Shown: positions 33,917-41,039 of the stretch, one piece after another
How the letters are laid out: each line of letters opens with the position of its first letter
Numbering within the stretch: the stretch's first letter is position 1
DNA from: Amycolatopsis sp. QT-25
Lineage (GTDB): Bacteria; Actinomycetota; Actinomycetes; Mycobacteriales; Pseudonocardiaceae
Direction: 5' to 3'
NCBI RefSeq assembly: GCF_029369745.1
Contig: NZ_CP120210.1
Location: forward strand, 124,001 to 188,000
DNA: 64,000 bases
Translations under genes and position numbers: made by a program
Notes under the pieces: generated by a model
Seen by the model: only the letters and a program-made list of their open reading frames with translations
Databases searched by the model: none
What the model was told of the DNA's origin: nothing

Positions 33917-34810
33917 ATGTCGTACGCTACTAGCGTGTCAGTCGTGTCAAGCGCTGTGGAACTCACGCCACCCGGCCCCCGAGGAATTCCTCCCCTGTTC
34001 GCGCGGCTCGTCGACGACTCGGCGTTGTTCCCGCCCGGCGAGGCGTCCATGCCCGAAGCGCTGCGTGCGTACTTCGCGTCGAGGGCCGGTGAGCACTCCG
34101 GCGTCCTCGGTGTGTTCCTGTGCCAGGCGTCGAGGCTGCCCGAGCTCATCACCGAACTCATCAAGATCAAACCCAAGGAACCGCTGCCGCTGTCGCTGAT
34201 CATCGACACCGGTCTCGGCGGGGTCCCGAAGGCGATTTCCATCGTCGAATCGCGTAGCGAGATCCTCGCACTGCGCATGGTGGAGATGCCGGCGCCGTCG
34301 GACGTCGACGAGGTCTGGCTGGAGCGTGTCTCCGAGTTCGTGCCCGAGGACGTCATCCGCGTGGTCGAACCGCGTCGCGGCGTCGGCTGGCTGGACGGGG
34401 TGCGGAAGGTGATCGAGCACGGCAGCTGGCCGAAGATCCGCTGCGGCGGCAAGGCGGGCGAGAACTTCCCCAGCGTCGACGAGGTCGCCGACTTCCTCGC
34501 GGTGGTCAGCGGCTCGAGCGGGGCGTCGTTCAAGGCGACGAACAGCCTGCACCGCGCCGTCCGGCACACCGAGGAGTCGAGCGGCTTCACCCACCACGGG
34601 TTCCTGAACCTGATCGTCGCCTCCGCGCGGTGCCTCTCGGGCGGCGACGTGCGGGCCGCCCTCGAATCGACCGACGGCGCCGCGTTGGCCGCCGAGGCCA
34701 AGGGCATGTCGGAGCCCGCCGCGAAGGCCGTTCGCGGGCTCTTCGCCTCGTACGCGGCGGCGTCGTTCGACGAGCCCGTCGCCGACCTCGGAGAACTCGG
34801 ACTGCTGTGA
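33917..34810 (+). CDS. conserved protein of unknown function, divergent from hmgA
   Basis: 297 residues from ATG; a GTG 18 bases downstream (VSVVSSAVELTPPGPRG) could be the start. A soluble alpha/beta protein with blocks RLVDDSALFPPGEASMPEAL, KIRCGGKAGENFPSVDEVAD, FKATNSLHRAVRHTE and FTHHGFLNLIVASARCLSGG. The regular pattern of conserved Lys, Cys, His and Asn suggests an enzyme with a TIM-barrel-like fold, but the family is not known to me. Head-to-head with hmgA (46 bases apart) and close to an IclR gene, it may act in or beside tyrosine catabolism. Confidence 0.75.
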   Translation: MSYATSVSVVSSAVELTPPGPRGIPPLFARLVDDSALFPPGEASMPEALRAYFASRAGEHSGVLGVFLCQASRLPELITELIKIKPKEPLPLSLIIDTGLGGVPKAISIVESRSEILALRMVEMPAPSDVDEVWLERVSEFVPEDVIRVVEPRRGVGWLDGVRKVIEHGSWPKIRCGGKAGENFPSVDEVADFLAVVSGSSGASFKATNSLHRAVRHTEESSGFTHHGFLNLIVASARCLSGGDVRAALESTDGAALAAEAKGMSEPAAKAVRGLFASYAAASFDEPVADLGELGLL

Positions 34811-34988
34811 ATATCGCCGTGTGGTCCATCGCGCGGCCGCGATCGCGCTGCCAAGGCGCTCGTGGCCGTCGAGGGTCGTCGGTTCTTGAAGGGCGCCCCG
34901 TCATCGCGACAGCGGGGCCTTCGGCCGAAAGGCGCGACTTCGAGGGATCAAGGGACCTTTGGTCGCGTGAGCATCTGTTGAGGCTGCT
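34811..34988 (+). other. intergenic stretch with degenerate palindromic half-sites
   Basis: It contains GAAGGGCGCCCCGTCATCGCG, then GGGGCCTTCGGCCGAAAGG, then CAAGGGACCTTTGGTCGCG. These use the same AAGG-CC-TTC/AAGGGACCTTT words as the dispersed palindromes, but they form no perfect stem. No gene is recognisable. Confidence 0.4.
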
Positions 34989-35630
34989 GTGACCCGCGAA
35001 GGGTCGCTGACCCTGGACAGAGGGCTCGCGCTGTTGCAGGCGGTGGCGGACGCGGGCGGCGAGGCGGCGACGATCTCCGAACTCGCCGTCGCCATCGGCG
35101 CGAGCCGGGCCGCCGTCTACCGGCTGCTCGTCCCGCTGTCCGAACGCGGTCTGGTGTGGCGCGACGGCAACAAGGTGCGGCTGGGTGTCGGCCTGCTCCG
35201 GCTCGCCGGGCAGGTCCTCCCACAACTGCGCGAAGCGGCCAGGCCGGTCCTGCGCGACCTGGCGGAGAAGGTCGGCGCGACGGCGCACTTGTCGGTCGCG
35301 CAAGGGGATCAGGCACAGGCCGTCGCGGTCGTCGAACCGTCGTGGACGAGCTTCCACGTCGCCTACCGCGTCGGCACCCGGCATCCGCTGGCCGCCGGCG
35401 CCGCGGGCAAGGCGATCACGTTGCGCCCCGGCGGCGGCGAAGGCTGGGTCACCTCGTCCGGTGAACTGGAGGCGGGTGCTTCCGGGGTCGCCGCGCCCGT
35501 GCGGGGGGTGCCGGGCCTCAAGGCCAGCCTCGGCGTCGTGTCGCTGGAGCCGCTGGAGGCCTCCGTGGTGGGCCCGGCGGTCGTCTCGGCCGCCGTCCGG
35601 CTGGCCGAGGTACTGAAACAGCCCGAGTAG
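34989..35630 (+). CDS. IclR-family transcriptional regulator
   Basis: 213 residues from GTG. N-terminal winged helix-turn-helix: LTLDRGLALLQAVADAGGEA, then ISELAVAIGASRAAVYRLLV. A C-terminal GAF-like effector domain follows (LRDLAEKVGATAHLSVAQG, YRVGTRHPLAAGAAGKAI), shorter than the usual ~250-residue family length. IclR proteins often control aromatic catabolism, for example HmgR for hmgA in Pseudomonas. Neighbourhood makes hmgA the first candidate target, with homogentisate as possible effector. Confidence 0.85.
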   Translation: MTREGSLTLDRGLALLQAVADAGGEAATISELAVAIGASRAAVYRLLVPLSERGLVWRDGNKVRLGVGLLRLAGQVLPQLREAARPVLRDLAEKVGATAHLSVAQGDQAQAVAVVEPSWTSFHVAYRVGTRHPLAAGAAGKAITLRPGGGEGWVTSSGELEAGASGVAAPVRGVPGLKASLGVVSLEPLEASVVGPAVVSAAVRLAEVLKQPE

Positions 35631-35634
35631 CGCG

Positions 35635-36306
35635 TCAGCGGTGGCTGAGCAGCGGGCGCACCATGGTCGCCAGCAGGGTGAGGTCGACCGCGAACAGCAG
35701 CCGCTCGAACAGGCCGAGCGTCACTTCCTGCTGCGACGGCCCGGTGAGCATCGTCCAGACGAAGCCGCCGAGCACGATCACCACCGCCGCGAAGCTGGCC
35801 ACCGAAAGCCGCCGGATCGTCGTGCGGCGCGGCTCCCACGGGCAGCGCGCCCGGCCGGGGCGGGTGAGCAGCCACGCGGCGGCGGGAAGCGCGAGGAAGG
35901 CCGCCAGGGCGGCGTAGTTGTGGACCTGCCCGGCCAGCGAACGGGCCTGTCCCTCCGGGTCGACGGGAACGAGCGCGAGGACCAGCAGCCCGGCGCACCA
36001 CACGCCGAGCAGGACGAGAACGGACTCGTAGCCGCCGCGGTGCGCCTTCGCGATGCCGCCGAGCAGGGCGAGCGAACCGAACCCCAGCGCCAGGCACATC
36101 GCGCCGAACAACGGGGCCGCCGTCGAACCGGGCGAGAGGTAGCCGTAGACGTACTCCGACAGTGTCTGCCAGATCGGGCTGACCTGACCGGACAACCGCA
36201 GATGCAGGTCGATCGAGATGGCGACGGCGACGGCCATGCCGAAGACCGCGAGCCTGCCGTGCACGGGGGAGACGGCACGGGTCGCGAAGGTTTTCGGCGA
36301 GGTCAC
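35635..36306 (-). CDS. DUF998 membrane protein
   Basis: 223 residues from GTG, six TM helices. The family pattern is visible: LSEYVYGYLSPGSTAAPLFG in the first extracytoplasmic loop, a Gly-rich helix FGSLALLGGIAKAHRGG, then VPVDPEGQARSLAGQVHNYA. DUF998 proteins are polytopic membrane proteins of unknown role. It ends 4 bases after the convergent iclR gene. Confidence 0.8.
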   Translation of the reverse strand: MTSPKTFATRAVSPVHGRLAVFGMAVAVAISIDLHLRLSGQVSPIWQTLSEYVYGYLSPGSTAAPLFGAMCLALGFGSLALLGGIAKAHRGGYESVLVLLGVWCAGLLVLALVPVDPEGQARSLAGQVHNYAALAAFLALPAAAWLLTRPGRARCPWEPRRTTIRRLSVASFAAVVIVLGGFVWTMLTGPSQQEVTLGLFERLLFAVDLTLLATMVRPLLSHR

Positions 36307-36394
36307 GACCGGTTTCTCCAGGCACGTCGGGGCGGGTGTTCACCTGTTCGTTCCCGGAAGGTTACCCGCCGAACCTGTGAAAACCCCGTGCGCC

Positions 36395-36994
36395 TCAGAA
36401 CACCAGCTGGGTGAGCGCGAACAGCGAGAACCCGGCGAAGACGAAACCGGCCACACGCTGGATGAGCTTGGGACGGATCCGGCTGCGGACCTTCGCGCCG
36501 ATGAAGACGGCGAGCCCGGCGACGGCGACCAACGCCACGAAGGAGCCGAGCGCGACAGCGAACGGATTGCCGAAGCGGGCCGTGAGACTGGCCGTCGCGA
36601 GCTGGGAGGCGTCACCCCATTCGGCGGCGAACAGCACGCCGAACGACGTCAGCGCGGAGCGGAAGAAGGTCGCGGGGCTCGGCCCGGAACGCGACGCGTC
36701 CTCTCCGCCGTCTTTGCCCGGCTTGAACCCTTCACGGAGGAGCATGAACGCGCCGATACCGAACATCGCGGCGACGATCGCGGTCACCAGTGTCTCCGGC
36801 AGCAAAGTGAGCACACTGCCGAAGGTGGCGGCGATCGCGCATTGCACGGCGAATGCGGCGGTGACCCCGGCGAATACCGGCCAGGCACGGAAACGAGTGG
36901 TGAGAACCAGGGTGGCGACGAGGGTCTTGTCCGGCAGTTCCACGGCCAGCACCAGGCCGAACGCGCTGATCAGCGCCAGCATCGAGCTAGACAT
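36395..36994 (-). CDS. GDT1/TMEM165-family cation transporter
   Basis: 199 residues, six TM helices in two repeats. The UPF0016 signature E-x-G-D-K/R-T/S occurs as AVELPDKTLVATL (Pro in place of Gly) in the first half and as FAAEWGDASQLATASL in the second. Relatives export Mn2+ or exchange Ca2+/Mn2+ for H+. GGTGAGGA lies just before the ATG. I looked for a Mn-sensing yybP-ykoY riboswitch upstream and did not find one. Confidence 0.85.
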   Translation of the reverse strand: MSSSMLALISAFGLVLAVELPDKTLVATLVLTTRFRAWPVFAGVTAAFAVQCAIAATFGSVLTLLPETLVTAIVAAMFGIGAFMLLREGFKPGKDGGEDASRSGPSPATFFRSALTSFGVLFAAEWGDASQLATASLTARFGNPFAVALGSFVALVAVAGLAVFIGAKVRSRIRPKLIQRVAGFVFAGFSLFALTQLVF

Positions 36995-37169
36995 GATGGT
37001 TCCTCACCCCTTCCGCCGTAACGATAAAGGGAGAATTCGGAGAAAGACAAGCTGATGGCTTTTCCGAATCGCACGGCATGTGCGGGCGAATTGTCTTTCG
37101 TGGCGGGGCGGAAATGGGGTTTCGGCAAACCGAATTCTTTTTTCAGGCTTGGCTGGTAGCGTCCGGATC

Positions 37170-38123
37170 ATGGATGAGGGAGCACGGATCGAAGGCGTGT
37201 GCAGGCGGCTGAAGGAGCATTATGTGTTCCCCGACGTCGCCGAGAAGCTGGCGGTGCTGTTGCGGTCGAAGTTGGTCAAGGGCGCGTACGCGGGGCTCGA
37301 CGACCAGGCGTTCGCCGTCGCGGTCACCCAGGACCTGCAGTCGGTCAACGGGGACAAACATCTGCGGCTACGGCATCACGTCGATCCGTTGCCCGAAGTG
37401 AACGGGGAGTCGTCCGATCCCGAGCAGTTCCGGCGCGAAGCGGAACTGGACGGGCACGGCATCGCGTCGGCGCGACGACTGGCCGGGAACGTCGGGTATC
37501 TGGAGACCAAGCTGTTCTACGGGCCGGACATCGCCGGTGAGGCGCTGGCCGCCGCGATGACCTTGCTCGCGACCACCGACGCGCTGATCATCGACGTCCG
37601 GGAGAACCGGGGCGGGGCTCCGACGGCGGTCGCGCTGCTGATCAGTTACCTGGTCGACGAGCCGACCCACTTCAACAGCATCTATCTGCGCGACGGTGAC
37701 GTGACCAACCAGTTCTGGACGCTGCCGTACGTACCGGGGCGGAAGTTCGGCGTGGACAAGCCGGTGTGGGTGCTGACCGGACCGACGACGTTCTCCGGTG
37801 CCGAGGACCTGAGTTATTCGTTGCAGCAACTGGGGCGGGCGAAGACGGTCGGCGCGGTCACCGGCGGTGGGGCCAACCCGCGACGACAGTACAAAGTGGA
37901 CACCCGGCTGGATGTCACCGTCCCGGGTGGACGGGCCGTGAACCCGGTCACGGGGACCAACTGGGAAGGCGTCGGCGTCCAGCCTGACATCGCCGTCGAT
38001 GTCGAGGCCGCTTTCGACACGGCGTATGCGCTGGCGCTGGCCCATGTGCTGACGCTGGGGGAGACGGGTGTGCGGCGGCAGGTCGCCGATGAGGCGCGAC
38101 TCACGCTCGCGGGCCTCGGCTGA
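37170..38123 (+). CDS. S41-family peptidase (IRBP/tail-specific protease-like)
   Basis: 317 residues. An N-terminal helical domain (~1-75, RIEGVCRRLKEHYVFPDVAE) is followed by the protease core: GNVGYLETKLFYG, DALIIDVRENRGG, and the nucleophile Ser in LTGPTTFSGAEDLSYSLQQL, then AVTGGGANPRRQYKV. There is no signal peptide and no PDZ domain, so it is probably cytosolic, like the IRBP-type members of S41. It precedes the cydA promoter region on the same strand. Confidence 0.85.
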   Translation: MDEGARIEGVCRRLKEHYVFPDVAEKLAVLLRSKLVKGAYAGLDDQAFAVAVTQDLQSVNGDKHLRLRHHVDPLPEVNGESSDPEQFRREAELDGHGIASARRLAGNVGYLETKLFYGPDIAGEALAAAMTLLATTDALIIDVRENRGGAPTAVALLISYLVDEPTHFNSIYLRDGDVTNQFWTLPYVPGRKFGVDKPVWVLTGPTTFSGAEDLSYSLQQLGRAKTVGAVTGGGANPRRQYKVDTRLDVTVPGGRAVNPVTGTNWEGVGVQPDIAVDVEAAFDTAYALALAHVLTLGETGVRRQVADEARLTLAGLG

Positions 38124-38129
38124 CCTGGG

Positions 38130-38149
38130 CGAGGGACCTACGTCCCGGC
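38130..38149 (+). promoter_or_regulatory. DevR/DosR-type box upstream of cydA
   Basis: GGGACCTACGTCCC (38133-38146) is an inverted repeat GGGAC-N4-GTCCC that matches the mycobacterial DevR consensus GGGACTWWAGTCCC at 12 of 14 positions. A second half-site, GGGACCACTTGAA, follows at 38156. It lies ~60 bases before the cydA start. A DevR-like regulator and a DevS-type kinase are encoded within 12 kb. Confidence 0.55.
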
Positions 38150-38204
38150 GAGATCGGGACCACTTGAACTGGTGGGCCCACCCCCGGGGGAGCAGGCTCG
38201 AGGT

Positions 38205-39716
38205 GTGGAGGTTCTCGATCTCGCTCGGTGGCAGTTCGGCATAACCACCGTCTATCACTTCCTGATGGTCCCGCTGACCATCGGGCTTTCGGTCCTGGTC
38301 GCCGGGATGCAGACGGCGTGGGTCCGGACCGGTGACCGGCGCTACCTGAAGATGACCAAGTTCTGGGGGAAACTCCTGCTGGTCAACTTCGCGATGGGCG
38401 TGGTCACCGGCATCGTGCAGGAGTTCCAGTTCGGGATGAACTGGAGTGCGTACTCGCGGTTCGTCGGCGACGTCTTCGGCGCGCCGCTGGCGATGGAAGG
38501 GCTCGTCGCGTTCTTCGTCGAGTCGACCTTCCTCGGGCTGTGGATCTTCGGCTGGGACAAGCTGCCGAAGAAGGTCCACCTGGCGTGCGCGTGGGCGTAT
38601 TCGCTGGCGACCGTGGCGTCCGCCTACTTCATCCTGGCGGCGAACTCGTGGATGCAGCATCCGGTCGGGGTCGAATTCGTCGACGGGAAGCCGACGATGA
38701 ACTCGATCTGGGCGGTGCTGACGAACAACACCGCGCTGGCCGCGATCCCGCACACGCTGGCGGGGGCCTTCTCGGTGGCGGCCGCGTTCCTGGTCGGTGT
38801 GGCGGGCTGGCAGCTGTGGCGCACACGTTCGGAGGACGACGAGCACCGCTCGGTGTGGCGTTCGTCGTTGCGTCTCGGCGGCTGGACCGGCGTGGTGGCG
38901 TTCGCGGTGCTCGCGATCACCGGCGACGTGCAGGGCAAGCTGATGTTCGAGCAGCAGCCGATGAAGATGGCGTCGGCGGAAGCGTTGTGCCATACGGAGA
39001 AACCGGCGAGTTTCTCGATCATCGCGATCGGTGACGTGAGCGGTGCCAACTGCGAGGACGTCAAGACGTTCAACGTGCCCGCCCTGCTCTCGTTCCTGGC
39101 GCACAACGACTTCTCGACCGAGGTCAAGGGTGTGGAGAACCTGGTCACCGAGTATCAGGCGAAGTACGGCACGAACTACCCGGACGACCCGCAGCTCGGT
39201 TCGCTCGCGGGCAAGCCGATCGACTACGTGCCCAACCTGCCGGTGACCTACTGGGGCTTCCGCGTGATGATCGGATTCGGCGCGATGTCGGCCGGGATCG
39301 GCTTGCTCGCGCTGTGGCTGACCCGGCGCGGGCGGATCCCCGGGCAGCGGTGGTTCCCGTGGCTAGTGCTCGGCGGCATCGCGACCCCGTTCATCGGCAA
39401 CAGCGCCGGCTGGATCTTCACGGAGATGGGTCGTCAGCCGTTCGTGGTGGTGCCGAACCCGACCGGTGTCGACGGCGTGTGGATGTTCACCGCGCAAGCG
39501 GTCTCGAAGTTGTCCACAGGCGAGGTGTGGACGTCGCTGATCGCGCTGACGACCGTCTACGCGGTGCTCGGCCTCGTCGAAGTCTTCCTGATGCGCAAGT
39601 ACGTCCGCGGCGGCGTCGACGCCGTCATGCCACCGCGAAAACCGGCCTCGACCAGCAAGAACGGCGACCCCGAAGGCGGTGACAACGATGACGACGCGTT
39701 GGCTTTCGCCTACTGA
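38205..39716 (+). CDS. cydA: cytochrome bd oxidase subunit I
   Basis: 503 residues, nine TM helices. GTG start chosen because family members begin (V)xVLDLARWQFGITTVYHF. Heme-ligand His lies in VYHFLMVPLTIGL. The quinol-binding loop follows GDVQGKLMFEQQPMKMASAE and is of the short type. MNWSAYSRFVGDVFGAPLAM and NSAGWIFTEMGRQPFVV are further signatures. Forms the high-affinity quinol:O2 oxidoreductase with CydB, used at low oxygen or when the bcc-aa3 pathway is blocked. A DevR-like box precedes it. Confidence 0.97.
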   Translation: MEVLDLARWQFGITTVYHFLMVPLTIGLSVLVAGMQTAWVRTGDRRYLKMTKFWGKLLLVNFAMGVVTGIVQEFQFGMNWSAYSRFVGDVFGAPLAMEGLVAFFVESTFLGLWIFGWDKLPKKVHLACAWAYSLATVASAYFILAANSWMQHPVGVEFVDGKPTMNSIWAVLTNNTALAAIPHTLAGAFSVAAAFLVGVAGWQLWRTRSEDDEHRSVWRSSLRLGGWTGVVAFAVLAITGDVQGKLMFEQQPMKMASAEALCHTEKPASFSIIAIGDVSGANCEDVKTFNVPALLSFLAHNDFSTEVKGVENLVTEYQAKYGTNYPDDPQLGSLAGKPIDYVPNLPVTYWGFRVMIGFGAMSAGIGLLALWLTRRGRIPGQRWFPWLVLGGIATPFIGNSAGWIFTEMGRQPFVVVPNPTGVDGVWMFTAQAVSKLSTGEVWTSLIALTTVYAVLGLVEVFLMRKYVRGGVDAVMPPRKPASTSKNGDPEGGDNDDDALAFAY

Positions 39717-39803
39717 TCTCCGCTTGAGCTCACCTACCCAGCCCCCCACCCTTCCCGGGGGACGGCCCCGCACCCAGCGTATCGGGGGTGTCGCTCGGGT
39801 GGG

Positions 39804-39847
39804 TTACCCACAGCCGATCTGTGGACAACTCGCCCGGTTGTGGATAA
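39804..39847 (+). promoter_or_regulatory. cluster of three DnaA-box-like nonamers
   Basis: TTACCCACA (39804-39812), TGTGGACAA (39820-39828) and TGTGGATAA (39839-39847) lie 16-19 bases apart, the last being a perfect DnaA box (TTATCCACA) in reverse. They lie in the 315-base cydA-cydB gap, which otherwise holds no gene and is unusually long for a cyd operon. Confidence 0.5.
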
Positions 39848-39946
39848 CTCAGGGCGACCGGAGGGCGGTTGGTGTGCCGCGCGGGGCGGGGGGTGTCGCG
39901 GCGGGACAAGCGGTAGGACAAGCGGCGGGGCGGGCTGAAGGGGGCC

Positions 39947-39969
39947 TTCACCGCGTCGCACGCGGCGAA
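39947..39969. repeat. short hairpin in the cydA-cydB gap
   Basis: TTCACCGCGT-CGC-ACGCGGCGAA (10-bp stem with one mismatch), flanked by GAAGGGGG and GCGTCCTTC. The flanks resemble the outer arms of the 53-base palindromic element. Confidence 0.5.
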
Positions 39970-40031
39970 AGCGTCCTTCGACCCACGAAAGCCATGAAAG
40001 TCACGAAAGCCGGCAAAGGCAGGAGTGCCCG

Positions 40032-41039
40032 ATGACCCTCGAAACGATCTGGTTCTGCGTCATCGCTCTGTTCTGGCTCGGCTACCTCTTCCTCGAAGGC
40101 TTCGACTTCGGCGTCGGCATGCTCATGCCGGTCCTCGCGAAGGACGACACCGAGCGCCGCGTCATGGTCAACACGATCGGCCCGGTCTGGGACGGCAACG
40201 AAGTGTGGCTGATCGTCGCCGCCGGCGCGATGTTCGCCGCGTTCCCCGGCTGGTACGCGTCGCTGTTCTCGGCCGCGTATCTCCCGCTCCTGCTGGTCCT
40301 GCTCGCGCTCATCGGCCGCGGCGTGGCCTTCGACTACCGCGGCAAGGTCGATTCCGATCGCTGGCGCCGCAACTGGGACCGCGTCATCGGGATCGGCTCG
40401 TGGATCCCGCCGTTCGGCGTCGGTCTGCTCCTCGCGACCACCGTCCTCGGCCTGCCGCTCGACGCCGACGGCGACCGGGTCGGCGGCGCGTTCGCCGCCG
40501 TCCGCCTGGAAACGCTGCTCGGCGCGGTCGCGGTCGTCGGGTTCTCGCTGGTCCACGGCGCCGCCTTCCTCGCGCTCAAGACCGAAGGCGGCCTCCGCCG
40601 CCGGGCGCGGAACCTGGCCACCCGCCTGCTCCCGGTCGCGCTGCTGCCGTTGCTCGCGTTCCTCGTTCTCGTGCAACTGCGCTCGGGTGATTTGGGGACG
40701 CTGCTCCTCATCGGTGTCGCCGTTCTCGCCGCGGTCCTCGCGTGGTTCAAGATCCACAGCGGCCGTGAAGGGCAGGCGTTCGCCGCGCTCGGCGGGGTCA
40801 TCGCGGCTTCCGCCGCCGCGATCTTCCTGGCGCTGTACCCGAACGTCCTTCCGTCCACGGTGGACTCGGCGAACACGTTGACGATCGCGGGCGAGGCGTC
40901 GAGCCCGTACACGTTGACCGTGATGACCTGGGCCGCGGTGTTCGGCGCGCCCGCCGTCCTGATCTACCAGAGCTGGACGTACTGGGTGTTCCGCAAGCGC
41001 ATCGGCACCCGGCACATCCCACCGGTGCACCTGCCATGA
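40032..41039 (+). CDS. cydB: cytochrome bd oxidase subunit II
   Basis: 335 residues, eight TM helices. Signatures are FLEGFDFGVGML, VNTIGPVWDGNEVWLIVAAG and LIGRGVAFDYRGK. Partner of CydA in the cytoplasmic-membrane bd oxidase. The stop overlaps the cydDC start by 4 bases (ATGA), so the exporter is translationally coupled. Confidence 0.97.
   Translation: MTLETIWFCVIALFWLGYLFLEGFDFGVGMLMPVLAKDDTERRVMVNTIGPVWDGNEVWLIVAAGAMFAAFPGWYASLFSAAYLPLLLVLLALIGRGVAFDYRGKVDSDRWRRNWDRVIGIGSWIPPFGVGLLLATTVLGLPLDADGDRVGGAFAAVRLETLLGAVAVVGFSLVHGAAFLALKTEGGLRRRARNLATRLLPVALLPLLAFLVLVQLRSGDLGTLLLIGVAVLAAVLAWFKIHSGREGQAFAALGGVIAASAAAIFLALYPNVLPSTVDSANTLTIAGEASSPYTLTVMTWAAVFGAPAVLIYQSWTYWVFRKRIGTRHIPPVHLP

Noticed and set aside
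34945..34965. Second DevR box (GGGACCTTTGGTCGC)
   Set aside because: Right half is out of phase with the consensus; it fits better as a fragment of the AAGGGACCTTT repeat family.
36995..37140. yybP-ykoY (Mn2+) riboswitch upstream of the GDT1-type transporter
   Set aside because: I could not find the conserved GGGGAGUAG-like start or the paired helices; the region is A/T-richer but unstructured by eye.
38124..38204. Rex operator (TGTGAAC-N-GTTCACA) before cydA, as in Streptomyces
   Set aside because: No such palindrome is present. The only good inverted repeat is the DevR-like GGGAC-N4-GTCCC.
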